A DNA stretch of 64,000 nucleotides from Psilocybe azurescens (taxonomy: Eukaryota; Basidiomycota; Agaricomycetes; Agaricales; Agrocybaceae). Both the position numbers and the translations under genes were made by a program. Location of the stretch: positions 310,001 through 374,000 of the forward strand of contig JAJIRX010000510.1 in the NCBI GenBank assembly GCA_023853785.1. Reading direction: 5' to 3'. Below the pieces are notes generated by a model. It was not told the origin of the DNA, did not search any database, and was given only the letters and a program-made list of their open reading frames with translations. Positions 33,977 to 45,786 of this stretch are shown piece after piece (the stretch's first letter is position 1; each line of letters begins with the position of its first letter).

Positions 33977-36900
33977 TCAGAAAACCTCAGGGTGTCGCTT
34001 GTGCCCAACTGTCGGAAGAATCTGCTCGTGCGTTTGCGTTGGTCCTGGAAGTAATTGTTGACTAGAAATATGCGACGACAGTCCGCTCTGCGGAGGTGTT
34101 GGCAACCTACTTGCGCATTCGCTAGTTCCCAACGCTGTCCGCTGGACCCCAGGCCGCAGTCGGGGGTCAGTCGAAGGAGACCTCGGCACAGGCGTTCGTA
34201 TTTCCGCCGTCGGCGCCGTAACTGCAGGTTTCGAAATGGCCGGGCCTCGATTAACAGTCCCTGAACCAGCCCTCACTGGAGCCCCGAAATTCCAGGGATC
34301 TTCCTCGTTCATCGCATTTACCATGAATGCTACAGGCACAGATACTGCTGAAGAGGAATTCATCTTGTTGAATTTGACGTTCTTTAAAGAGGCTTGGGGC
34401 GTGGTGCTGACCGTTGAAGCAGGATGCGCTGTAACATCTGTGTTTCCTGCCAGGTCATGCAATGTCGTTGACGAAGCGCTGGCGGTCATTGAGCTCCTTT
34501 TCTTTTCAGCTGCCTCTTTAGCGGCTCTTATGGGTGCTAATCTTGGTAATCTATCCTTAGGAGCTGAAGGATCGACGTTGACCATAACGTTTATCGAAGA
34601 TAACCGCTCCGCGGCGTACTGGGGTACTGCTATCGGAATGCATGGCGAAGCCGACGGGGTGGTCATTCCTGAAAAGGCGACTGAAACTCGGTTCGAGCCT
34701 GACGGAACAGGAGGCCTAGCCATCACAGAGGGCCACGAGATCGACGTTGAAGCCGTCGAAGTTATCGAAGACGCTCTAGCCAACCTTTTAGGGTCACCCT
34801 GGGCGGACGAGGGCACACTGAGCGTGGTGCGTTGTGGAGGTTTGACAGACGGCGTGGCGACTTGTTCAAGCACTGGCTTTGCCGAAAATGCTGAAGGCGT
34901 CGGCACTGCCGTATAGTTAGTGCTTTTACGTTTAGCTGGCGACGCTTTCTTGACAGTGGTCTTTGCTCTGCTGGTGGACGCTGCACGGCTTTCGAGTTTC
35001 GCTTTGAGGGTTGAAGGTGTCGCTTTTGGCGGGAGGGGCAGCGGTTCTTCGGTCTGGATTGCAGGCACAGGCACAGGCGTCACAGTCTCCTGCTTCTGCA
35101 TCAAGGCAGATTTCTTTCTGGCAGGGATCGGAATCGTGTTGCAATCGTCGTCGTCTTCTTCTAGTTCGTCCACCTTGCGTTTAGCAGGGTCTGTTGCGGT
35201 CCGCTTGGATGTAGCGGTGCTAACTGCCTTTCTTTGGGACTTCTTCTCCGGAGGCTTTGGGGTAAGGAACGCAACATCATCAGACATGGGCATATCGACT
35301 GGATCCACCAACTTCAATTTTGGCACCTGCTTGTGAATAAAAGTCGACAGGTATTTGAACGCGTCTGTATTGAATTTTTTCCCCTCAGGCTTGCGAGAAT
35401 TCCAGTACACCCGCATATGGCGTATGGCATCGGAAAGCTGAGTTTCAGATAGCGTCGTCCTATGCAAATGCACGAGATATACAGCCATCACGAATTCCAG
35501 AGCAACCAGTTCACGTTCCAGCAATGGCCTCGCTAGATTCGGGTCTTGGACAATGCGGATAAAACAATCCATCGCTAGGTTGACCTTCACTTGCAGAGGA
35601 CCGGTGTGGACGCATCCTTTGGCCAAGAATTTTTCAATGTTCGCGGATGACGGGTTGGTGGCGGTCCTGCCAACCCCGTGCTCAATCAGATAGACTATCT
35701 GAGCTAGAGCCTGAAAGTCTTTCCCTCGAGAATCGCTTTTGAATTGACTAAACCCTGCGGTGTTCTCGACCCTTAATCGTAATTCACGCACTAGGTCAGC
35801 GTAAGGGCCATTGATTGCAGGCAACCGATCTGACAATTAAAAAATCAAAAATGCAGCGTTGTGACACATATACCGAAACAGACCTGTGGGTCCAAGAGCC
35901 ATTCCGAGTTGCACACGCTGTGCGACATATGTCTGAGCGTAAGGTACGTATTGTTATCAGACAAGTGTGACGCACCTGGAAAATCTCCCGCTCTTGTTCG
36001 GGCGTCACCGACTCGTACTCACAGCAAGCCATTTGTTTCGCCTTGAAAACATTTTGCAAATGTTGGGGAAGAAGTTTGGGGCGTTTTGCGCTCGGTGGGC
36101 ATTTGTAAAACCATCTGGTACCGGTCTCTCTAGAGGAAGAAAATTAGATGAATGTTGCCGATCTCATAAAAGAGATATCGTACGGATCCTTATCTGAAAT
36201 GTGTCAGTTAGCGTTGAGTAGCTAAAGGACTTATACTCACAGAAAATCTATCGATCAGTGTCAAGAAGAGTATGACTTTTGAGCATGGATAAAAGGACGA
36301 AGATTCATTGCAAAACCAACCTCGCCTAGGTAAAACCTACATGGATTTAGTTTCAGACGAAATAAAACAGTCCAATCTCAAACACACCTATGAATCGAAG
36401 TCAATCGTTGCTTGCCATCAATGCATACTCTTTTTTCGCTCCTGTCCGCCTGCATTGTAGTGCCTAATTGAAGTAGCGTTGCGTAAGACCTATGCCGTTA
36501 TCTGAAACTTAATGACCCACTGAAAACGACGGGTGGAATGTAGAAATTATTGAACAAGGAATCAATTAAGCCCATCTGCTTTATATCGTTCCATACCACT
36601 CCTAATAACGGAAAAGAGGTAGCAGTGTTAGGTGATAAACTGAGAAAAAAGGAAGTACGTAACATTCCTCTTTGATAATCAGCATCAAGGTCAAGGGTGT
36701 CCGGTCCTTGTTCCATCCAATCTACGAGAAGCATAAGTTTCCTTTGAAAGAGAAGGTTGATAGACGCTGAAAAGGAGTACCATTGAGCATACTAGTAGAA
36801 TACGTCGTCGTCCGATAAGCCCTTAGGGGAGCGATGACTGCCGGCAATCCACGACGTATTCGACTTTTTCAGTCGCGATTTGAGTTGTTGGTCTCGTTGA

Positions 36901-37086
36901 CTTTGCTCTGGGTGGAATGATAGTTGTCCTGGATGTAGAAGCAACTTGCGCTGGTGTCACAGTTGGAGTTGCTGCTGATATTGGTGTCGAAGCTGGTTCT
37001 GGTGCAGGCGGCTCGTCTTCATCGCTCGACTCGATCTCCGTCAACTCCTCTTCATCGAACGTGATAGTGAGCTCTTTAGGGTACAT
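33977..37086 (-). CDS. DUF262 (GmrSD-like, ParB/Srx fold) protein with long disordered tail
   Basis: Start at ATG 37086 (MYPKELTITFDEEELTEIES). Following exons give LVDWMEQGPDTLDLDADYQR, then VVWNDIKQMGLIDSLFNNFY with IPPVVFS. Next comes VCIDGKQRLTSIHR, the DGxQR nucleotide-binding motif that defines DUF262. Further exons read RETGTRWFYKCPPSAKRPKL, CCEYESVTPEQEREIFQ and TYVAQRVQLGMALGPT. The last exon (to 33977) starts DRLPAINGPYADLVRELRLR and continues with a helical region ending near residue 390. About 400 Ser/Thr/Pro/Lys-rich residues follow, carrying basic nuclear-localisation-like stretches. In bacteria DUF262 is the GTP-driven half of type IV restriction systems (GmrS/D, BrxU). Agaricomycetes carry many DUF262 genes of unknown role. 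The DGxQR motif is intact, so activity is possible. Confidence 0.85.
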
Positions 37087-37844
37087 GGAAGACTGCGGTG
37101 GTGGCAAAAACGCAGAGACAAAGACAAGGAGAAGTGTTAAATAAGGAATGAAGCAAGTGAGTCAACAGTCGCGGCCAGGATTCTTTTGTATCAGGGGTCT
37201 CGAGAAGGATACCAATTTGAAATTGGAATTGCCTCGATCGTGTTCAAAATAGGTAATATGTATCAATCAGTGGAATAGGCGCGCTGCTTTGCAGACATTT
37301 ATGTAAAAACGGGCACACATGGCAGGGTGTAAGACACGGCATTGAAGATTCAATTTCAATGAATAACGTCCTGTTCATGAACTGTCTCTGGTTACGAAGG
37401 TTTATGGGGCAGATTATCTGCATGTAGATGAAGATTTCACTCTCGGCTAGTCGCTCGGTAATCCAACTAAGGCTATTGATTCCTTCATAGATTGAATTAC
37501 AACTTGAAAGAGAGGACTTCGTCCGCTATTACCTGCCGAAGCAATTGTAATCTGCGAACATACGGTGATTTGGAGTAAGAGCCTATGGTGTATAAATTGC
37601 AAGGAATTTGTTTTTTACTATATACGGATATTTACCAATCTAGGTTGCAACTAGCAAATCTCGTACATGCAAAATACCTTGCCTTTGGCAGGTAAAGACA
37701 TTAAATTGGGCGCAGATCTACTTTGCTGCAAATTGGTCCAGATCTACAGAAATGGGTGACCGGGGTCGTGACACATTGGAACAAAGCACATGACCACGAG
37801 GCGCGTTTTAAACCATCACACCAACTTGCCCCAAGCCACAAGAT
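37087..37844. promoter_or_regulatory. Divergent promoter region of the DUF262 and SMC2 genes
   Basis: 758 bp between the two start codons. A TATAAATT-like stretch lies near 37590 on the plus strand, about 250 bp before the SMC2 ATG, which is rather far to be its TATA box. Nothing else is clear. Confidence 0.35.
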
Positions 37845-40800
37845 ATGCGAATAGAAGAGCTCATCATTGAAGGTACGTCTGCGTTATGACTGTTTGAAGT
37901 TGATGATATGCATAATATGATTGTGCAGGTTTTAAATCGTACCCTGTACGAACAACAATCACTGGATGGGATCCATCTTTCAATGCTATCACTGGTCTTA
38001 ATGGCTCAGGCAAATCCAACATTCTCGACGCGATTTGTTTTGTTCTTGGAATCACAAACATGTCCCAGGTACGTAAGCCTACCTTTCCTGAGTTATGATC
38101 CTCTAGTTGACGCGTTTTTTGTCTCTAGATGCGCGCATCCAACCAGCAAGATCTCATTTACAAACGCGGTCAGGCTGGAGTAACAAAGGCCAGCGTTTCG
38201 ATTGTCTTCGACAATTCCGATAAGGCAACTAGTCCTGCAGGCTATCAAGATTGTAAACAGATAACAGTCACTCGCCAAGTACTTCTATGATCCTTATAAA
38301 TTAAATGCCAATTAACTGATGTGTTTTTTTTTGTAGATCGCCCTGCCCAACATGTCGAAATACCTACTGAATGGACATAAGGCGTTACAAGCCAATGTTC
38401 AGACACTCTTTCAGTCTGTTCAGCTCAACATCAACAACCCAAACTTCGTGATTATGCAAGGTCGCATCACCAAAGTGAGTGATCATCTTTGAAACTGAGG
38501 CTGTTTCCTTGCTACCTTGAAGGTGTTAGTCTTACTGATACGTGTTCTTTATTTTTCTATGTAGGTACTCAATATGCGACCTCAAGAAATTCTCGGTATG
38601 GTCGAAGAAGCCGCCGGCACCCGTATGTTCGAAGAAAGAAAAGATAAAGCCAAGAAAACCATGGCAAAGAAGGAGAAGCGCGTCCAAGAACTCCAAAACA
38701 TACTCGACGAGGAGATTGTACCCAAGCTAGAGAAACTTCGCGCAGAGAAACGATCTTATATCCAGTTTCAGAAGTCCGTGAGCGAATTGGAGCGAATTGG
38801 GAGGAAGCTGCGCGCATATGAGTGGACGGACGGTCAGGCTAGGGTGGCTAAACGCGAAGAAGAGATCGACGAGGCGCAGGCGTCCATCAAGAAGGTCGAG
38901 AGCGATAAGAAGAAGGCTGTCAAAGCGGTCGAGGCGGCGGAGAAGGAGGTTACAGCTGTGACGAAGAAAAGAGATGCGGAGATGAGTAAAGGTGGAAAGC
39001 TAAAGAAACTTCAAGAGGAGGTCGGCGAGCAGGGCAAGAAACTGGCGAAAATTCGCGCTCAGGCGGAAATCAAAGTAGAAACTATCAAGGAGGAAGAAAA
39101 GAAAGTTATCACTCTCGAAGCTCAGCTTAAAGAGGTGCGCTCAACAAAGAATCACTCCCTCGCTTGATATACTAACGTTTCTCTAGTCAAACTCGACTTA
39201 CTCTAAGAAAGCCAAAGACGTCGAAAAGGTCGCTAGTGCGTACGGGACAGTCAAAGACAAGCATACCGCTCTCGAAACCAAACTTGCCTCTGACGAAGAA
39301 CTACTCCAAACCCTTCTCACCGGTCTTTCTTCAACAGGGGCCAAGAATAAGGGCGGTGGATACATGGGCCAACTCGCGGACGCTCGAGCACGCATCGCAC
39401 AAGCCGCCGCTGAGGAACAGCAGAGCAAAGTCAAACTCGGTATGAGCGAGAAAGAGCTCGCCAGCCTCGAAAGCAAGATGAAGGCATTTGCCAAGGAAGC
39501 TGGAGATAACAGGAAGAAACTCGAAAACGTGAAGGCCGCCGTCGAAGGGCTGGAGGGCAAGATCCAGAGCTCTGGATGGAGTGTTGAGAAGGATAAAGAC
39601 CTCGACAGACAGTTGAGAGAAGCGCGAGATTTGTGCAAAAATCTCGCAGAGGTGCGGACATATTATATTTTGCCTCATCTGACTATCTGCTAACCTTGAT
39701 TTCAATTTGAAAAGCAACGTGAACGCGTTAAGTCAAGGATCCCGAAGCTCAGCTTTGACTATGAAGATCCTACCGCCAACTTCGACCGTCGCAAAGTGAA
39801 AGGTGTCGCAGCGCAGCTCATCAGCCTCCCTGAAGAGCACTACAACAAGGCCACGGCCCTCGAAATCGCAGGCGGCGGGAAACTCTTCAACGTCGTCATC
39901 GAAGATGAGAAGGTCGGCAAGGACCTCATCAAGAACGGAAGAATGAAGAAACGAGTGACCTTCATCCCTTTGACCAAAATCAACGCCTATACTCTTTCAC
40001 ACCAGGTTCGTGGCGTATTTTGTCATTGCCACCCTTGCTGACCTGATATTCATATGTATAGAAACTTGAAGCCGCCAACCGACTTGCGCCAGGCAAAGTC
40101 CGCACGGCCCTTTCCCTCATCGGATATGACGAGGAAGTCTCTAAAGCCATCGCATACATTTTCAGCGACACTCTCGTCTGCGACGACGCCGAGACGGCCA
40201 AGAAAGTGACGTTCGCGAGAGAAGTGGGCGTCAAGTCAGTGACTCTCGACGGGGATGTCTATGATCCTTCCGGTACTCTGAGTGGAGGTTCAGCGCCCAG
40301 CGCCACGAAGACTCTCATCCAAGTTCAAGAACTTCTTGACGTCGAAAACAAGTTCCGAGAAGCACAATACAAGCTTCAGAACCTCATGAAAGAAGAAGAG
40401 AAGACACAGAACGCGCGCAACAATTGGAAGGGGCTTGCACACGATCTTGAAATTAAGCAGCATGAACTGAAGCTTCTTCAAGAACAGGTCGGAGGAAGCA
40501 ATGCGTCGCTCGTAAGTCTTATTACTGGTTGACCAAGCCGAACATATCTCACAGTCCCACTAATGTCCGTCTGCTTATATTAGAATGCTAGCGAAATCGA
40601 CAAAGTCAAGAATACTATTGAGAACTTACGCCAGGCCCTCCAAAGCGCCAAAGACAGGCAACAGGAAGCTAAAGAGGAATGCGAAAAGCTCGAACGTGAT
40701 ATGGACGAGTTCAAGAACAATAAAGATGGGAAAATCGAGGAATTAAAGGTGCGCTTTACAACCGCTTATTCGACCATGCCGTGACCTGAACAACATGGTG

Positions 40801-42443
40801 CATTTATCAAGGTCAAAATCACGGCCCAGAAGACTGCGCTCCAGAAGCATTCCGTGATTGTGAAGACGCAGCAGAAGGAGCTACAAACCACCAATATGGA
40901 ACTCGGTATGCCCGGGCTCGCTGTCCATTGCCCTTTCATTGATGGCGCGCCACTCTACTCGCCGCTGACGTGCACCATATGGTTTTCTTTTCGTAGAACA
41001 AATTGAAAATGACATTTCAGGAGAGAAGGCACAGCTCAAAGAAGCTCAGGAAGGAATCGAAGCGCTGCGTCAAGAGCTTGAGAAACTGAGTAACCAGGTC
41101 GCTTCGAGCGAGGTGCGTTTGTCCGCGAATTGCTCCGTTAAGATCTCTGACAGTTCGTGTGTGTGCGTGCTTTCCTTATCCCGCTATTCCGATAGGCCGA
41201 GCATGCCAAGGCTGAGGAGAAGCTGCAAGAGGAGATGGCCACCCTAAGTCGTTTTGACACGGAACTGAAGGAGCTCGATCGTGCTATCAAAGAGCAGAAA
41301 GCACAGATCTCGCAGGCAGATCTAAGCATCCAACAACTGGAGCACGATATTCAAGGCTTGAATAATGAAAAGGTGAAAGCTGTCAATTCCGTTGCAAAAC
41401 TCGAAAGTCAATATGAGTGGATTGAAGCCGACAAAGAGTGAGTCCTTTTGACATGATTATACTGCCACGAATGAAAAACTAACTGCGCGTTAGTCAATTT
41501 GGAAAACCCGGGACGCAGTATGATTTCACTTCAATCGACGTTGGGGGCCTGAGGCAAAAGGCCGAGGAGCTTCAGGCTACCCATGATGGTTTGAAGAAGA
41601 AAGTTAACACCAAGGTTATGAACATGATCGATAGGTGCAGTTTTTTCTAGTATCAAATTGGTGCATATTTGACATGATATGTCCAGTGTCGAGAAGAGGG
41701 AAACAGACCTCAAGAAGAACATGTCGATCATCCGGGAGGATAAAGAGAAGATCGAAGAAACCATCGATGAGCTTGATCGCTACAAAAGAGATGCCTTACA
41801 GAAAACATGGGAGAAAGTTAGCACGTTAGTGAAATTGCCATGTCTATTTTGCGTGGCATGGGACTGAGGACATTTATATCTTTCCCCAGCGACTTCGGAG
41901 GAATTTTCGCAGAACTTTTACCAGGGAACTTCGCTAAGCTTCAACCGCCAGATGGTCAAGATCTCATGGACGGCCTGGAAGTTAAAGTCCAGCTCGGTAC
42001 CGTATGGAAACAGAGTTTGACCGAACTGAGTGGAGGGCAGAGGTACGTTCCAAAAAGGAAGTTGATAAATAGTATTGGAATTGACGCATTAATTAAGGTC
42101 ACTCATCGCTCTCTCCCTGATTATGGCCCTCCTCCAATTTAAACCCGCGCCCATGTATATCCTGGACGAAATCGACGCAGCACTAGATTTGTCCCACACG
42201 CAGCATATTGGCCAGCTGTTCCGTACACGGTTCAAGGGGTCCCAGTTCATCGTCGTGTCGTTGAAGGAAGGTCTCTTCACCAATGCTAATGTCCTCTTCC
42301 GCGCACGCTTCCGAGATGGTACCTCAGTCGTTGAAAGAACGGCGCAGCGATCGACATCTGCACTTTATGTCAATGGAAATGGAGATGGAGACGACGACGA
42401 GAACCGAAATCCGAGGCGAGCGCGACGGGTTGCTGGTAGTTGA
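37845..42443 (+). CDS. SMC2: Condensin subunit SMC2
   Basis: This is a structural-maintenance-of-chromosomes ATPase that pairs with SMC4 in condensin to compact mitotic chromosomes. It starts at 37845 with [20 protein letters not shown]. Walker A is [19 protein letters not shown], followed by [20 protein letters not shown] and the family motif [20 protein letters not shown]. Two long coiled-coil arms flank the hinge (about [20 protein letters not shown] to [16 protein letters not shown]). The C-terminal head has [20 protein letters not shown], the signature [20 protein letters not shown], and Walker [21 protein letters not shown]. The length is about 1,180 residues, as usual. About 14 short introns interrupt it; the first follows codon 9. 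All motifs are intact and no frame break was found. Confidence 0.97.
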
Positions 42444-42514
42444 TCGGTGGAGGAGGTATATGTAACGGATCCCTAATTATTCTCGTTTGTCCATATTGCT
42501 GTGCTAATAGTGTA

Positions 42515-42889
42515 TCATTTAAAGAGTATTGTAACCGCCATGGCTACACAGGCCAGTCCGACGTAAGGCGATAATCGTTCTCCTGGTAGTGAGTTAAAAA
42601 TTAAGAGTATTTACGAGCAAATTTTCAAGGCGACGTACCTATTCTCGCTGCTTTGAATAGCAAGCCAGGGAACCTGTAGCCTATAAGTTCACGTAAAACA
42701 AGTCTAGAAGGGTTCAACATACCCGACTTTATTACGGTCTACCATCCAAGGAGCAACGGCACGCAGATATGTACATGTGCAAATGAATAAAAGGATCACC
42801 AACAGCAACGATTGGAAGTTGAACAAAGCAGACTGTTTGGTATGTTGGATTAGCTAGGTACACAAATATAAATCTTTTGGGCTTACCAT
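42515..42889 (-). CDS. KSH1: Kish protein (TMEM167 / Ksh1), early secretory pathway
   Basis: A 71-residue membrane protein of the Golgi/ER interface required for secretion. Four coding exons: 42887-42889 (the ATG alone), 42723-42832, 42639-42673 and 42515-42582, totalling 216 nt. The sequence begins [20 protein letters not shown] and continues [36 protein letters not shown] and [10 protein letters not shown]. It closely follows the kish family in length and in the DRNK, ARIGER-SPYV and C-terminal hydrophobic motifs. It has two membrane segments. The first intron splits the start codon from the second codon. Convergent with SMC2, with 71 bp between stop codons. Confidence 0.95.
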
Positions 42890-45786
42890 ATCCTAGTCGT
42901 AAAGTTTGAAATCGAATGAGCTCGTGGTGACTGGTCGACCTTAGGCGTCGTTCGTTCAAGTTGAGCCAAAGGATGACACGTTGATCATGCGTATGTTCGT
43001 GGCGTGGGAACTACTTTGGCGCACGCGCACTGAACGTTTGACCTTTGAAGCTTCGAAGCAACGCCGCTGCCTTGCATGAACACTCAAATACTCAAATCTC
43101 ACCGACTTTACGCGATAAAAGCTGCGTGCTTATGGGCTCAGAATTTTACCAGCTGAGTATCAATCCTTTGATTCGTCATGAAGAAGGTTGGCTTGACTCA
43201 GCCAAAACCCGAAGCCCGTGCTTATAAGTAAGTGCTCGCAACTTCTTTGAAACCAGAGAACACGATTTAGCAAGATATATGTGATGGCCATTTTTACTTG
43301 ATCTTTACGTTTCAGCAGCAAACAAGCGTTTCATTGCAGTTCGTACCCTCAATAATTCCGATCTTCAAACAACGCCTCGGATACATCCAGACCGAGCAAC
43401 ATATGACCATGCATGTAAAGCTCTGGTGGGTGCTGCGCAACTAATGCACCGATATTGTTCATTTTGAATATATTTTCACTCGATTTTGAGAAATTTGACT
43501 TCACTATCATGATCTAGTACTTATTTAACAGCGCGCGTCGATTTCCCTAAGCCGGTATTTCCTTTCCTTACATTACAATCCGAGCCAACTACAGGATTCG
43601 CGGTAAAATGTTCAGTGAGTATATATCTTTTCAGCGGAATTTGGGCATCGCTCAGAATTTCAGGCCCACGAGTTTGTCTAGAGTCGACTTCAATGGCTCT
43701 CACGACGATATCACTCAAGTTCAGGCGAGTATTCGTATTCATATAAATTACCGGCGCTTGCCCGACAATACAAAAATGTTATAACTTATTGGAAACTCTT
43801 ATCAGAGCCTAGGCACATGAATCACATATCTACGTAGATCTACATGCGGTCTACAGCACACAAATAGATTGACCAAGGCCTAAGCTTTTTCGCCAAGGTC
43901 AGCTCAGAAGATAAATCTATTTTTATCTTTTCGTGCCCTGACAGACAGAGAGACTCTTATGCTGTTCATGCAGTGGCTCCATTTAGTTCTATCATGGGGT
44001 GCCTCTAGAATGCGATATCATGGGAATCAAACCTAGGGGCTTGTAAACAGTAGAACACGTCTGCACGGCCATGGGACGCAGATCTAGTGCCATATTCTTG
44101 TTCCCGGTAAGCAGCCACCGACTTTACTTTCGTTCCACTTTCCTGTCGAGATCATGCAATGAATGTGTTTCCGGCGACAGAGCAATAACATAGCCTCGCA
44201 GGCTTCTGTACTTCGATTTGCGGGATCGAAGCTCTTCAAGTCTTTCGGTAAGATTCCCTCGGAGTCGATTGTAGCCTTAAATTATAACGCTTTCATTAAC
44301 GAAAAGTCATCGACTCGAGTCTCGGTACTTCTCCAGTGGGTATAAGAAATATTGTCAAACCAATATACCGGTGGCTTTCTGGCCTTGACCTTCCTCAGAA
44401 TAGGAGTATCATTGACTCAAGTAGCCATGTCCAAGTTACAGATTTTCTCCGCCGGCGGTACATCAGAAGTCGGGTTGAGACATATGTAGAGTCTCACACA
44501 TGCACAGAAGGGCTCACATACGGGTGTCTCGAACATGCGACTTCTCGAACTGTCAAAATTGTCTCCCCACGGACTCATGGATGCCAGTATTAAATCACAC
44601 AATATCACAAGCGAAAAACCAAGTCCACAACCGACGGTTTCTTTCAGCAATTGCGTGATGCAGTTGTCGTCGCTTGGTCGTAGCACGCGAGTTTGTCGTT
44701 ACTCACACTGACTCCTAGCAATTTATAGTATTTCACATCCATTCTTTAAGGCGGCATCTGGTGACATCAATTCATCTTTTTGATATAGCTTTCCGTAAAT
44801 CAAAGGATAACATTGGGAAAACAAATGGATAATTTTGGGTACATTCGAGGTGTGCTCCGTTGCACCCGTAAAACATAATTAACGAAGGTCAGAGGACTGT
44901 ACGCAATGTATTAGGGCTTTGCCTTCGTTGGCGGTCCATGAACATATGGAGTTAGAGTGGTATGTATGTTCAACTATGTTTACCCTTGTTTTCAATTAAT
45001 CGCGCGATGCAATCAATTGAAGAATGTGCTTCCTTTTGATGCGGCTTTAACACATACCATGTGTATCCTCCATGTCGTGTGCAGGCAGAAAATCGGATTC
45101 ACTCCTCGCTCGCTCCTCGTGATAGCGGATTTGGACTTTGGAGCGTACTAGACCCGTTGACATCTTTCCTCTCTATGAATCGAGACGCGATTATCGGCAA
45201 TTCTCCACAGGTTCTCCAATCGGCTCATCGGAATTTTGTAGTTCGAGATAGTTCCTTTGTCGTTGAGTGAACACAGCTTTCAGCTTTTCGTTATGGAAAG
45301 AAGCTGGCTTCTGGAGCCTTTAGTAGGTGCATGCTCTTATTTTTCCTCGCATATACACCATCACAGGTGGGAGACATCGCCATTCATGTCGCAAGTTACT
45401 TATCATATCTCTAGGGACTTCTTTTCTCCTTAGGAATGTCAAATAACCCCGGTTTACAACCAAATGATACAGCGACTCAAAGTGCTAGAGTGCCCATGAG
45501 TAAAGTTGTCACCATATTGGGACCGTCCGCGAGGTAACGGAGAGAATGAATACGGCGCAATTCGTCAATTTGGAGCTACCACCATGTTTTGAGTTCCTGA
45601 AGGCGTGTAACCAGATGTTCGCCTCTATGTCGACTGAATTTCAATCTGCTTCCGATTGTAGATCTCACTATACTGGTGTGCTTTGGGTTCTTATCTTGGA
45701 TTCCACATGTCTGCTATTTTCGAATATATACAAGTAGGCCGGCGCTTGGACGGTTCTTCAAGCTTTCGTTGCTTCAGCTTTCCACT
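42890..45786. other. Gene-poor region
   Basis: 2.9 kb between kish and the oligopeptide transporter. Open frames are short (under 90 codons), with mixed composition and no motif. The last few hundred bases should contain the transporter promoter. No transposase-like sequence was recognised. A decayed gene beyond recognition is possible. Confidence 0.5.

Noticed and set aside
34236..34916. Plus-strand open frame of 226 codons
   Set aside because: It is antisense to the disordered tail of the DUF262 protein and has no independent support.
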